NCBI GenBank assembly: GCA_000171835.1
Contig: ABHC01000014.1
Span: 1 to 64,000, forward strand
From: an alpha proteobacterium BAL199
GTDB lineage: Bacteria > Pseudomonadota > Alphaproteobacteria > Thalassobaculales > Thalassobaculaceae
DNA length: 64,000 bases
Direction: 5' to 3'
The notes under the pieces were generated by a model that saw only the letters and a program-made list of their open reading frames with translations, had not been told where the DNA came from and did no database searches. Shown one piece after another: positions 34,847 through 43,670 of this stretch (the first letter of the stretch is position 1; every line of letters starts with the position of its first letter). A program made the position numbers and the translations under genes.

Positions 34847-36640
34847 TTAGAACTGATCCTCGTCCAGGGCCATCACCGTGCCGCCGCCGGCTTCGATCGC
34901 CGCCAGCAAGCCGGGGGCCTGGGCCAGCAGGTGGTCGGCGTAGTGGCGGACGGTTACCAGCTTGGTCTCCAGGTACCGGGCGTCGCCATTGGCGCCGCTG
35001 GCAAGTGCCTCGCGGGCAGCGAGTGCCGAGCGGGCCATCAGCCAACCGCCGGCGACCAGGCCGAACAGTTTCAGAAACACAGCGGACGGTGACGCAGCGG
35101 CGGCCGGATCGGTCGGCATGGTCGCCACTACCCAATCGGTGGCACGGGCCAACGCCTCGCGCCCCGACGCCAGGCGGTCGCGGATGATCGCGAGCGGGGC
35201 GTCTGCGTCGGCGAGTGCACCTAGGGTTGCGTCAACATCGGCGAGGAAGCCTTGCATTGCGGCACCGCCGTCGCGCGCCACCTTGCGGCCGATCAGGTCG
35301 AGCGCCTGGACCCCGTTGGCACCCTCGTAGATCGGGGTGATGCGGGCGTCGCGGTAGTGCTGGGCGGCACCGGTCTCCTCGATGAAGCCCATGCCGCCAT
35401 GCACCTGGACGTTGGTCGAGCAGATCTCGATCGCGGTATCGGTGCACCAAGCCTTGACTACCGGGATCAGCAGGTCGACCCGGGCCTGGGCACCGGCGCG
35501 GGTGGCCGCATCCGGGTGCCGGTCTGCGATATCGATGCCGGCGGCGACATCGTAGATCAGGCCGCGCATCGCTTCGATCTGCGCCTTCATGGTCAGCAGC
35601 ATGCGGCGCACGTCGGGGTGGTGGATGATCGAAACCGATCCGGTCGAGCCCTGGACAGCCCGGCTCTGCACTCGGGTACGGGCGAAGTCGGCCGCTTGCT
35701 GGTAGGCGCGTTCGGCCACCGCCAGCCCCTGCAGGCCGACCGCGAGGCGGGCGTTGTTCATCATGATGAACATGTACTCGATGCCGCGGTTCTCCTCGCC
35801 GACCAGGTAGGCGACCGCCCCCTCGTTCTCGCCATAGGCCATGATGCAGGTCGGACTGGCGTGGATGCCCAGCTTGTGCTCGAGCGACAACGGCTTGGCG
35901 TCGTTGCGGGCACCCAGCGAGCCGTCAGGGTTCACCAGGAACTTCGGCACGATGTACAGCGACAGGCCCTTGGTACCGGCGATGCCGTCGGGCGAGCGCG
36001 CCAGCACCAGGTGGATGATGTTGTCGGTGAAATCGTGGTCGCCGTAGGTGATGAAGATCTTCTGGCCGCGCAACCGATAGCTGCCGTCGTCGACCTTCTC
36101 GGCGCGGGTGCGGATGGCGCCCAGATCGGTGCCGGCCTGCGGTTCGGTCAGGTTCATGGTTCCGGTCCATTCGCCGGTCACCAGCTTCGGCAGGTAAGTG
36201 GCTTTCTGCTCGTCGGTGCCGACTTCACGCAGCGCGTCGATGGCAGCCTGGGTCAGCAGAGGGCACAGCCCGAAGGCGAGATTGGCGCCCTGCCACATCT
36301 CCTGCAGCGCGGTGGCGACCAGCCAGGGCAGGCCCATGCCGCCCCATTCCTCCTCGAACGGCGCGCCGTTCCAGCCGCCCTCAATGAACTGCCGGTAGGC
36401 GTCGGCGAACCCGTCCGGGGTGCGCACCACGCCGTTCTCCAGCCGCGAGCCCTGCTTGTCACCGACCGGGTTCAACGGTGCCAGCACGCCACCGGCCAGT
36501 TTGCCGGCCTCTGCCAGGATCTGCTCCACCAGCGCGCTGTCGGTGCCATCGAGCCCCGGCAGGGCGGTCACCCGGCCGAGCCCGACCACGTCGTCGATCA
36601 CGAAGCGCATGTCGCGCAACGGCGCGGCGTAGACACTCAT
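34847..36640 (-). CDS. acyl-CoA dehydrogenase (DmdC-like, long form)
   Basis: This is a flavoprotein acyl-CoA dehydrogenase of 597 residues, longer than the usual 380-400 because of an N-terminal extension and an extra C-terminal domain, as in the DmdC/3-methylmercaptopropionyl-CoA dehydrogenase branch. The N-terminus MSVYAAPLRDMRFV, MNLTEPQAGTDLGA (flavin loop) and EGANGVQALDLIGRK, with its probable catalytic base, are typical. It acts in fatty-acid or related acyl-CoA oxidation. The substrate is not determined; DmdC homologues are common and often act on ordinary acyl-CoAs. It is a single gene with no partner in the immediate neighbourhood. Confidence 0.88.
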   Translation of the reverse strand: MSVYAAPLRDMRFVIDDVVGLGRVTALPGLDGTDSALVEQILAEAGKLAGGVLAPLNPVGDKQGSRLENGVVRTPDGFADAYRQFIEGGWNGAPFEEEWGGMGLPWLVATALQEMWQGANLAFGLCPLLTQAAIDALREVGTDEQKATYLPKLVTGEWTGTMNLTEPQAGTDLGAIRTRAEKVDDGSYRLRGQKIFITYGDHDFTDNIIHLVLARSPDGIAGTKGLSLYIVPKFLVNPDGSLGARNDAKPLSLEHKLGIHASPTCIMAYGENEGAVAYLVGEENRGIEYMFIMMNNARLAVGLQGLAVAERAYQQAADFARTRVQSRAVQGSTGSVSIIHHPDVRRMLLTMKAQIEAMRGLIYDVAAGIDIADRHPDAATRAGAQARVDLLIPVVKAWCTDTAIEICSTNVQVHGGMGFIEETGAAQHYRDARITPIYEGANGVQALDLIGRKVARDGGAAMQGFLADVDATLGALADADAPLAIIRDRLASGREALARATDWVVATMPTDPAAAASPSAVFLKLFGLVAGGWLMARSALAAREALASGANGDARYLETKLVTVRHYADHLLAQAPGLLAAIEAGGGTVMALDEDQF

Positions 36641-36729
36641 GGCAGCCTCCCGTACGGACCCGACGCTCTGCGGCGACGGTCAATTCTCAACGCGTTCTAT
36701 CGCGGGAGGAGAAGGGGGGCAATTGGGGG

Positions 36730-37525
36730 CTACAGGAACTCTGGGTCGTACACTTTGGCCATGGTGGCTTTGTCCAGGAGTGAGCCGAACATCAGCAGTC
36801 GGCGTCGGGCGTCCCCCAGGTCGTGGCGTGGCACGCCGTGGAACGACCAGGGGCCATTGATGTAGGCGAACAGGCGATTGTCCTTCCAGCCGATCTCCTC
36901 AGCCTCGCGCAGGAAGGCGTCTCGGATGGCGGAGGGGATCGAGGTGTTCGACGGCCAGGCGAAGCCGAGCGATCGGTACAGCATGGTGCCGCGGCGCGGC
37001 TCCGGTGTTGGCTGGTCGGGATCGTCGAGATAGACGAAGCCGTTGACCACCACCCGGGCGTGGGTCGATGTCCGGTAGCAGATCGACCACGCCATTGTAT
37101 TCCGCCAACAGCGCATCGCTCTCTGAGAACGGTGTCTTCCCGAGCTTGCGGCGCCAATTCGGTCCGATCAACGGGCGGAACTTCTCCGACAGGTGCCGCG
37201 CCAGCCGGTGGCGGACTGCGCGACCCATCGGGACGGTGACGTGCCGAAGCGCTGCCCAGAACTGCTGCTCGCGTCCCTGTGTCGATTCCGCGAGCGCCGC
37301 GATCCGGAGCTGGTTGCGCTGAAAATAGTTGCTGGCCTTCAGTTGATCCGCGGTCGGCCAGAATTTGTCGAGTGACTGCCGCACGGCGCCCGGCAACACG
37401 TCGTCGATGATGATGTGCGGGAACGGTTTGGTTCGGATCGGCGCGCGCGCGATCCGAGCCTCGATGTCGGCGACCGCCTGAGGAAGGGTCATCGGCGTTG
37501 GCGCCGCCGGTACGATGTCAAGCAC
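36730..37525 (-). pseudogene. 2-oxoglutarate-Fe(II) oxygenase, frameshifted paralogue
   Basis: This copy is homologous over its length to the intact neighbour at 37646-38425. Its reading frame switches in the CCC run at about 37062-37064 (minus strand GAC-CCAC, one base more than the neighbour), so the N-terminal part (start near 37525 or 37492) and the C-terminal part (from 37090 downstream) lie in different frames. The metal motif is also changed: the neighbour's PHVDH reads PDIDH here, so the first metal histidine is aspartate. The C-terminal FHGVPRHD and RRRLLMFGSLLD remain. It is probably a decaying tandem duplicate, although a base-calling error at the run is possible. Confidence 0.8.
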
Positions 37526-37645
37526 GCCGAACCTGATGGTGCATTTCCAACCTCTGTATACGCTTCACCTGCCGATGCCTATCCGGATAGTGCTCGAGAG
37601 TGTCGGCGGTGCATCGCCGGGCGGCGCGCCGATCGGAGACGCGCA

Positions 37646-38425
37646 CTACTGCAATTCCGTGTCATAGACCTGGACCATTGTTTCCTGGTCGAGCAACGAA
37701 CCAAACATCAACAGCCGCCGCCGGGCGGTGCCGAGGTCGTGACGGGGCACGCCGTGGAATGACCATGGACCGTTGAGATAGGCGAGCAGACGGTTGTCGC
37801 GCCATCCGATGTCCACTGCCTCGCGCAGGAAACGGTCCCGGATGGCTTTAGGGATGACCTTGTTCGACGGCCAGGCAAACCCGTTCGAGTGGTACAGCAT
37901 GGTCCCGCGGCGCGGGTCGGGCGTCGGCTGATCGGGATCGTCCAGATACACGAAGCCGTTCACCACGACCCGGGCATGGTCGACATGCGGTACCAGATCG
38001 ACCACCCCGGAGTAATCGGCGAGCATGGCGTCGTTGTCGAGGTAACCGCCGCCATTGAGCGCCCGGCGCCAGCCGGGTCCGATCAACGGCCGGAACTTGT
38101 CGGCAAAGTGTCGTTGCAATCGGGCGCGCACAGCCCGGTTGCTTCGGACTGAGACCGCCCGCAACGTCCTCCAGAACGTCTGCTCGTCACCGTCGGAGGT
38201 TTGGGCTAGGCTCGATACCAGCAACTCGCCGCGTCGAAAGAAATTGGAAGACGCGAGCCGGCTTGCGTTCGGCCAGTACTGGTCGACCTGCCGACGCAAC
38301 CTCAGCGGCAACAGGTCATCGATGACGATGTGCGGAAATGGCCGAACCTGAATCCGGGTTCGGGCAATCCGCTGCTCGATCTCAATGACGGCTTCATTCA
38401 AGGATTTCGGTGGCGGAGCCGTCAT
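37646..38425 (-). CDS. 2-oxoglutarate-Fe(II) oxygenase family protein
   Basis: This is a non-heme iron oxygenase of 259 residues with a double-stranded beta-helix core. The metal triad is suggested by H147-x-D149 (PHVDHARV) and H224 (SFHGVP), and a downstream arginine (RRRLL, about 235-237) could bind 2-oxoglutarate. It resembles the prolyl-hydroxylase-like 2OG-FeII_Oxy group of bacteria, whose substrates are often proteins or carbohydrates. It has a frameshifted tandem paralogue 120 bases downstream (36730-37525). No neighbouring gene suggests a substrate. Confidence 0.83.
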   Translation of the reverse strand: MTAPPPKSLNEAVIEIEQRIARTRIQVRPFPHIVIDDLLPLRLRRQVDQYWPNASRLASSNFFRRGELLVSSLAQTSDGDEQTFWRTLRAVSVRSNRAVRARLQRHFADKFRPLIGPGWRRALNGGGYLDNDAMLADYSGVVDLVPHVDHARVVVNGFVYLDDPDQPTPDPRRGTMLYHSNGFAWPSNKVIPKAIRDRFLREAVDIGWRDNRLLAYLNGPWSFHGVPRHDLGTARRRLLMFGSLLDQETMVQVYDTELQ

Positions 38426-38488
38426 GTCGGAGCGGTGTACGATTGCAATGGGGTGCGCACTCTACGACAACTGCCACGGCGTGTCCGC

Positions 38489-39934
38489 TCAGAGCACCTT
38501 GCCTGGATTGAGAATTCCCTTCGGGTCGATCGCAGCCTTGACGGTGCGCATCAGGTCGAGCGACACCCCATCTTTGTAGTGGGCTAACTCCTCGCGCTTC
38601 AGCCGGCCGATGCCGTGCTCGGCGCTGATCGAACCACCCATTTCCACCACGGTGTCATGGACCACCCGGTTGAACCGCTCCCACTGGGCTAGGAAGGCCT
38701 TGCCGTCACTGCCTTCCGGCGCCTGCAGGTTGTAGTGCAGGTTGCCGTCGCCGACGTGGCCGAACGCCACCAGGCGCACGGTTTTGTCGACCGCCATCAC
38801 CTTCTTGAGTGCCGCCGCGTAGAACTCCGCGATCCGAGATACCGGCACCGAAACGTCGTGCTTGATCGACGCACCCTCGAGCTTCTGGGCTTCCGACGCG
38901 TTCTCGCGCAGCTTCCAGAAATCCTGGCGCTGTGCCTCGGACTGCGAGATCGCGGCGTCCAGCACCAGCCCGTCCTCGAACGCCGATTCCAGGATCGACT
39001 CCAGCTTGGCCGCCAGATCGCTCTCGCCGCTGGACGTCGAGACCAGTTCCAGCAGGACATACTGGTCGTAGCGGGTCTGGATCGGATCGTGGGTGTCCGG
39101 GAAGTGCTTCAGCACGAGGTCGACGACCAGGCGAGGCATGAACTCGAAGGTCTCGACCGCGTCACCGCTCTCGGCCCTCGCGCGGCCCAGCAGGGTCACC
39201 GCCGAGGCAACGTCCGGCACCGCGCAGAACGCGCTACGCACGTCGGTCGGCTTTGGGAACAGCTTCAGCACGGCGGCTGTGATGATGCCGAGCGTGCCCT
39301 CTGCTCCCAGGAACAACTGCTTCAGGTCGTAGCCGGTGTTGTCCTTGCGCAGTCCGCGCAGACCGTTCCAGATCCGACCGTCCGGCAACACCACCTCGAG
39401 GCCCAGCACCAGCTCGCGGGCATTGCCGTACTTCAGCACGTTGGTGCCGCCGGCGTTGGTCGACAGGTTGCCGCCGATCATGCAACTGCCTTCGGCCGCC
39501 AGCGACAGCGGGAAGTAGCGGTCGGCGTCGGCGGCCCGGTTCTGGACGTCGGCGAGCACGCAGCCGGCTTCGACGGTGATCGTGTAGTTGGCGGGGTCCA
39601 GATTGCGGACCCTGTGCATGCGGCCCAACGACAGAATGATCGCCGTCCCGTCGTCCTCAGGCGTCGAGCCGCCGCACAGCGACGTGTTGCCGCCCTGCGG
39701 GACGATCGGGATGCCGAACTCGTGGCAGATCGCGACCACGCCGGCCACCTCCTCGGTGGTTGCCGGCTTCACGACCAAGCGGGCCTTGCCCTTGTACAGG
39801 CCGCGCCAATCCTCGGTGTACGGCCGCATGGCGTCGGCACCCTCGATCCAGCCTTTCGGCCCGACGACGGTCTTGATGCGATCGAGGGCAGCGTCGCGGG
39901 TCCGCGCCTCGGCGACGGCGGCGGGAGCGGCCAT
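38489..39934 (-). CDS. FAD-binding oxidase (GlcD / D-2-hydroxyglutarate dehydrogenase-like)
   Basis: This is a soluble flavoprotein of 481 residues in the VAO/GlcD family, which oxidises D-2-hydroxyacids such as glycolate, D-lactate or D-2-hydroxyglutarate. PQGGNTSLCGGS is the FAD-binding loop, GLRGLRKDNTGYDLKQLF and GAEGTLGIIT follow, and the C-terminal HVGDGNLHYN and EHGIGRLKREEL are typical of the substrate domain. ATG 39934 follows AGGAG. It is not next to glcE/glcF, so a stand-alone enzyme is likely. Its precise substrate is not determined. Confidence 0.87.
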   Translation of the reverse strand: MAAPAAVAEARTRDAALDRIKTVVGPKGWIEGADAMRPYTEDWRGLYKGKARLVVKPATTEEVAGVVAICHEFGIPIVPQGGNTSLCGGSTPEDDGTAIILSLGRMHRVRNLDPANYTITVEAGCVLADVQNRAADADRYFPLSLAAEGSCMIGGNLSTNAGGTNVLKYGNARELVLGLEVVLPDGRIWNGLRGLRKDNTGYDLKQLFLGAEGTLGIITAAVLKLFPKPTDVRSAFCAVPDVASAVTLLGRARAESGDAVETFEFMPRLVVDLVLKHFPDTHDPIQTRYDQYVLLELVSTSSGESDLAAKLESILESAFEDGLVLDAAISQSEAQRQDFWKLRENASEAQKLEGASIKHDVSVPVSRIAEFYAAALKKVMAVDKTVRLVAFGHVGDGNLHYNLQAPEGSDGKAFLAQWERFNRVVHDTVVEMGGSISAEHGIGRLKREELAHYKDGVSLDLMRTVKAAIDPKGILNPGKVL

Positions 39935-40059
39935 CGAAATCTCCTGAAAGGACGAGCAAGGGCAAGATGTTCGCCAGGATATTAGGCCGCGCGGCACAGC
40001 GCACAACCCACCGTCTCGGATGCGCGATCCAGTGTGCCGCGCTTGGCCTTATCGGCGCA

Positions 40060-41022
40060 TCATATGCGTGGTGCCGCGGCGCGGCGCAGGCGATCGTTGA
40101 TCGCGGCTCCCAGTCCCCCTACCGGCACCCGCGCCACAGCAATGGCGGCAATACCCGGACGGTCCAACGCCCGTAGCGCGGCGAACAGCTTGGCCGCCGC
40201 CGCCAGAAGGTCGCCGGACGGGCTGAGATCGGCATCCGCGCCCGCAACCGTTGCCCCGAAATCCAGGAATGCTTCGCCCGGGCGGCGATCGGTGGCGTTG
40301 AGGCGGACCGGTGCCTTCGGTGCATAGTGGCTGGCCAGCATACCTGGAGCGGTGATCGCATCGCCCTCGACGGCCAGATCGATCGGCCCCAGCAGGGCTT
40401 CGATCTGTTCGCGGGTCACGGCACCGGGGCGCAGCAGGCGCGGGCGATCACCGGACAGATCGACCACCGTACTCTCCAGCCCGACCGGGCACGGTCCGCC
40501 GTCCAGGATCAGCGCCACCCGGCCGCCGAGTTCCTCGGCGACATGGGCCGCCGTAGTGGGACTGACCCGGCCGGAACGGTTGGCGCTGGGAGCGGCGACC
40601 GGACGGCCGACCTCGGCCAGCAGTGAACGGGCCGCGGCACTGCCGGGCACCCGCAGGGCAACGGTTTCGAGCCCCGCGCTGGTCAACCAGGCGATCGGAC
40701 AGCCGGGCCGCCGCTGGAGGACCATGGTCAGCGGTCCCGGCCAATGGGTTGCCGCCAGCCGCTTGGCGGCTTCTGTGGCCTGCCCAAGCGCAAATGCGGC
40801 GTCTGCGGTCGGGACATGGCTGATCAGCGGGTTGAACCGGGGCCGATCCTTGGCGGCGAAGATTCCGGCGACCGCATCCTCGTCGGTGGCATCGGCGCCG
40901 AGGCCGTAGACGGTCTCGGTCGGGAACGCCACCAGCGCGCCGCTGCGCAGCAGGCCGGCGGCCTCGGCGCGGGCGTCCGGATCGTCAACTGGGCGGGTCG
41001 GTGTGGGGGGCGGCGTGGTCAT
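40060..41022 (-). CDS. tsaC: L-threonylcarbamoyladenylate synthase (Sua5/YciO/TsaC family)
   Basis: This 320-residue protein makes L-threonylcarbamoyladenylate from threonine, bicarbonate and ATP for t6A37 tRNA modification. The N-terminal YrdC domain shows FPTETVYGLGADA, AAKDRPRFNPL and the PSANRSG motif. The C-terminal Sua5 extension (about residues 215-320) is present, so it is the long Sua5 form. It is divergent from the parA-like gene with a 117-base gap. The start at ATG 41022 has no strong ribosome site but is the only in-frame candidate near the domain boundary. Confidence 0.9.
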   Translation of the reverse strand: MTTPPPTPTRPVDDPDARAEAAGLLRSGALVAFPTETVYGLGADATDEDAVAGIFAAKDRPRFNPLISHVPTADAAFALGQATEAAKRLAATHWPGPLTMVLQRRPGCPIAWLTSAGLETVALRVPGSAAARSLLAEVGRPVAAPSANRSGRVSPTTAAHVAEELGGRVALILDGGPCPVGLESTVVDLSGDRPRLLRPGAVTREQIEALLGPIDLAVEGDAITAPGMLASHYAPKAPVRLNATDRRPGEAFLDFGATVAGADADLSPSGDLLAAAAKLFAALRALDRPGIAAIAVARVPVGGLGAAINDRLRRAAAPRI

Positions 41023-41139
41023 GAACCGGCTGGGTCGCGCAAAGCGACGCGTTCGTCAAGCCCAGGTGTGTTCGCAGGTGCAGCATGGACGTGGGCGCGC
41101 TACACTGCCGGATCGACCGCCGACCGAAGGAGGGGCCGC

Positions 41140-41796
41140 ATGACCGCCCGCGTTGTTACGATCGCCCAGCAGAAGGGCGGGGCCGGCAAGACCACGCTGG
41201 CTGCCCACCTCGCTGTCGCCTGGGCTCAGTCCGGCAAGTCGGTCGCAGTGGTCGATATCGACCCGCAGGCCTCGCTCAGTTCCTGGTGGGCGATGCGTGC
41301 AGAAATCGGAGTTCCGCCGCCGACCGGCGCCAAGGGCAAGGGCGGGCTGTCGGTGCACCGGATCACCGGCTGGCGCACCGCCAACGAAGTCGAGAAGCTG
41401 GCCCGGACCCATGACGTGGTGGTCATCGACTCTCCGCCGCACGCCGAGACCGAGGCGAAGATCGCGGTGCGCTCGGCCGACGTCGTTGTGGTCCCGTTGC
41501 AGCCGAGTCCGATGGACTTTTGGGCAACCAAGGCGACGCTCGATCTTGCCGCCGGCGAGAACACCGAGGCCCTGCTGGTGCTGAACCGGGTGCCGCCGCG
41601 CGCCAAGCTGACCGGGGCGATGACCGACAAACTGGCCGGGCTCGGCGCGAAGGTCGCCAAGGCCCGCATCGGCAACCGGGTCGCCCTGGCGGCGTCGTTA
41701 CTGGAGGGTCTGGGTGTAACCGAATACCAGAAGAGCGGGTCCGCGGCCGTTGAGATCAAGGCGCTGGCGGCCGAGATTCTGAAGGCGGCGGGCTGA
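41140..41796 (+). CDS. ParA-family ATPase, orphan
   Basis: This is a deviant Walker A ATPase of 218 residues. KGGAGKTT at about 12-19 with the signature lysine K12, and VVIDSPP (Walker B-like) in the middle, are in the right order. The ATG 41140 start has AAGGAGGGG upstream. No parB or parS-like site was recognised nearby, and the product is short, so it probably positions a cellular cargo rather than a replicon. Its 3' end overlaps the convergent thiM gene by 41 bases. Confidence 0.87.
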   Translation: MTARVVTIAQQKGGAGKTTLAAHLAVAWAQSGKSVAVVDIDPQASLSSWWAMRAEIGVPPPTGAKGKGGLSVHRITGWRTANEVEKLARTHDVVVIDSPPHAETEAKIAVRSADVVVVPLQPSPMDFWATKATLDLAAGENTEALLVLNRVPPRAKLTGAMTDKLAGLGAKVAKARIGNRVALAASLLEGLGVTEYQKSGSAAVEIKALAAEILKAAG

Positions 41797-42607
41797 TCCG
41801 AACACCGGCCAGGGTTCGGGCTTCGTCGAGGTTGAACAGCGCGTCGATCAAGGCGACCTGAAACGATGCCGGCCCCGCAGCGGCCACTGCTGCATGTTCC
41901 GCCGCCAGGCCAAACAGCGCCAAGGCCTGCGTCGTGGTTGCGAGCCTGTCGAAACCGGTGGTCCGGGTGGCGGCCAGGCAAGCGGCGATCACGGCGGTCG
42001 CAGAGCATCCCATGCCGGTCACCCGGGTCTGCATCTGGTGGCCGTTGCGAACCTCCAGAAGTCGGTCTCCGTCGGTTATCCGATCGATCTTGCCGGTAAC
42101 CGCAACCACGCAGCCTGTCGATCGCGCCAGACGTTGAGCGGCGCCTACCGCGGCTTCCGGGTCCAAGGTGCTGTCGACGCCTTTGCCGCCGCCGTCCCCA
42201 CCCGCCAGACTGAAGATCTCCGACGCGTTGCCCCGGATCACCGTTGGCCGGTGCGCCAGTAGCCCTCGCGCGACCTCGCTGCGGTACGACAGCGCTCCCA
42301 CAGCCACCGGATCCAGGACCCAGGGCGTTCCGTTGCGGTCGGCGGCGAGCACAGCCGACTGCATCGCTTCGGTACGGGCGGCCGACATCGAACCGAGGTT
42401 GATGACGAGGGAACCCGCCACGGCAGCGAGTTCCCCGGCTTCCTCGACGTTCTCGACCATTGCCGGAGAGGCGCCCAGCGCCAGCAACACGTTTGCCGTC
42501 AGATTGGTGACGACAAGATTGGTGACGCTGTGAACCAGGGGAGCCTGGGTGCGTACGGCTGCAAGCGTGTTCCAGGCGGCCTTGGCGTGATCGTCGATGG
42601 CAGGCAT
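41756..42607 (-). CDS. thiM: hydroxyethylthiazole kinase
   Basis: This is a ribokinase-like enzyme of 283 residues that phosphorylates 5-(2-hydroxyethyl)-4-methylthiazole in thiamine salvage. The substrate-binding TNLVVTNLTANVLLALG and the active-site C201 (VTGMGCSATA) are typical ThiM features. ATG 42607 has a GGAG site that lies in a hairpin downstream of a TPP riboswitch, so expression is expected to fall when thiamine pyrophosphate is high. No thiE or thiD gene is adjacent. The 3' end overlaps the orphan parA by 41 bases. Confidence 0.93.
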   Translation of the reverse strand: MPAIDDHAKAAWNTLAAVRTQAPLVHSVTNLVVTNLTANVLLALGASPAMVENVEEAGELAAVAGSLVINLGSMSAARTEAMQSAVLAADRNGTPWVLDPVAVGALSYRSEVARGLLAHRPTVIRGNASEIFSLAGGDGGGKGVDSTLDPEAAVGAAQRLARSTGCVVAVTGKIDRITDGDRLLEVRNGHQMQTRVTGMGCSATAVIAACLAATRTTGFDRLATTTQALALFGLAAEHAAVAAAGPASFQVALIDALFNLDEARTLAGVRISPPPSESRPPAP

Positions 42608-42615
42608 TGAGCGCT

Positions 42616-42637
42616 CCTTCGGGTCGGTGTCCGAAGG
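42616..42637 (-). promoter_or_regulatory. SD-sequestering hairpin downstream of TPP aptamer
   Basis: On the minus strand CCTTCGG (42637-42631) can pair perfectly with CCGAAGG (42622-42616) across an 8-base loop; the second arm contains part of the thiM ribosome site (AAGGAG). This is a plausible translational expression platform for the TPP riboswitch. Confidence 0.55.
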
Positions 42638-42675
42638 CCTGTCGGCGTGGGTGCATGCTGATAGCGCTGCAACAG

Positions 42676-42754
42676 CGACTCCCTCCGCCGGCATGACCCG
42701 GATCAGGTTCTGCGGGTGTGATCTCAGCCCGGACGGTCCGGGCACCCCGTGTCG
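42676..42754 (-). ncRNA. TPP riboswitch (thi box) upstream of thiM
   Basis: On the minus strand the conserved elements read in order: GGGGTGCCC, GGGCTGAGAT, then AGAACCTGATCCGGGTCATG and CGGCGGAGGGAGTC, closely matching the thi-box consensus (GGCTGAGA, ACCTGATC, ATGCC.GCG..GGGA). A closing P1 helix can form between CGAC (42754-42751) and GTCG (42679-42676). The aptamer lies 68 bases before the thiM start and 11 bases after the stop of the epimerase gene, so it either has its own promoter in that gene or is transcribed through it. Confidence 0.92.
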
Positions 42755-42765
42755 TGCCTATGGAG

Positions 42766-43653
42766 TTAGGAACGCTTGGCGGCGCTGTCCAGGTCAGGCA
42801 TCCCAGGGTCAAGGCAACGTGCCGGCGTCCATCCAAATCGATCGCGCGCCAACGCTCCGCTCATCCGTTGGCTGCGCGCGAAACCGCGGGCCCAGTCTCC
42901 GCGTTCGCGGGCGGCATGGTCTTCCGGGACAAGCTCGATCGCTGTCTCGCCACCAGCCATGAGGCGCGCCAGGGTGCCGACCGGGACGCCGTTGTCGGCA
43001 ACGCCGATCACCTGGCCGGTGAACGCCGCGTCTTCCAGCACCAACCGGTACAACTCGGCCAGGTCATCGGCGTGAACCAGCGGCCACATCACGTCCGGCG
43101 ATCCGACCACCTGGACCGGTTGACCTTTGCGGACGCGCTCCGCCATGGCGGCCAGAGGTCCGGTACGTTCGGCGTGTACCATCGCCGGGTGCACGACCGC
43201 GCCACGGATGCCGGGCTCGGCTAGGACCCGTCGCAGGTTCGGAACCATCCAGGCGAAGGCCGGCAGCGGGTCGAGCGTTGTCTCCTCGTCGATCGTCTTG
43301 TCCGGTGAGGGCCCCCACAGCCAGCATCCACCGGTGTAGATCAGTGACGGTCGCCGACTCGTTCCTGCGAGCGCGGGCAGGAGGGTGTCCAGCAGTGAGG
43401 AATCCAGAGGTCCCATGGCGTCGGTAAAGCTACAGGCGGCGTGGACCACGGCATCCAGGTCGCCCACAACCGCTCCGGCCCACAGGCGTGGATTGCCGAT
43501 GTCGCCGGCGATCGGTTCGGCGCCGATCTCCATCAGCCGTTCCGCGGCTTCCGGACTGCGGGCCAGACCGCTGACGGCATGTCCGGCGGCGATCAGGTTT
43601 CGCACGATGGCACCGCCGATCGCGCCGGTTCCGCCCAGTACGAGCACACGCAT
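42766..43653 (-). CDS. NAD-dependent epimerase/dehydratase family protein
   Basis: This is an extended-SDR protein of 295 residues with an N-terminal NAD(P)-binding motif GGTGAIGG (7-14). The middle part (VVHAACSF and LIYTGGCWLWG) resembles the NmrA/atypical SDR group, and a canonical YxxxK is not obvious (it has an FAWMVPNLRRV segment). It may use a nucleotide sugar or another small molecule, or act as a redox sensor. ATG 43653 is preceded by AAGGA. A 14-bp inverted repeat lies between the upstream lipoprotein gene and this start. It ends 11 bases before the thi box. Confidence 0.8.
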   Translation of the reverse strand: MRVLVLGGTGAIGGAIVRNLIAAGHAVSGLARSPEAAERLMEIGAEPIAGDIGNPRLWAGAVVGDLDAVVHAACSFTDAMGPLDSSLLDTLLPALAGTSRRPSLIYTGGCWLWGPSPDKTIDEETTLDPLPAFAWMVPNLRRVLAEPGIRGAVVHPAMVHAERTGPLAAMAERVRKGQPVQVVGSPDVMWPLVHADDLAELYRLVLEDAAFTGQVIGVADNGVPVGTLARLMAGGETAIELVPEDHAARERGDWARGFARSQRMSGALARDRFGWTPARCLDPGMPDLDSAAKRS

Positions 43654-43670
43654 GGCTGCATCCTTTATAG

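Noticed and set aside
34847-36640. Naming the acyl-CoA dehydrogenase dmdC for dimethylsulfoniopropionate breakdown.
   Set aside because: The long form is shared by many enzymes of general acyl-CoA oxidation, and no other dmd gene is nearby.
35252-36865. Plus-strand open frame of 537 codons opposite the acyl-CoA dehydrogenase.
   Set aside because: Antisense shadow; the opposite strand encodes an intact family member.
41140-41796. The ParA gene as a plasmid-partition locus or sign of an integrated replicon.
   Set aside because: No ParB, parS-like repeats, replication gene or attachment site is near; flanking genes are chromosomal housekeeping genes.
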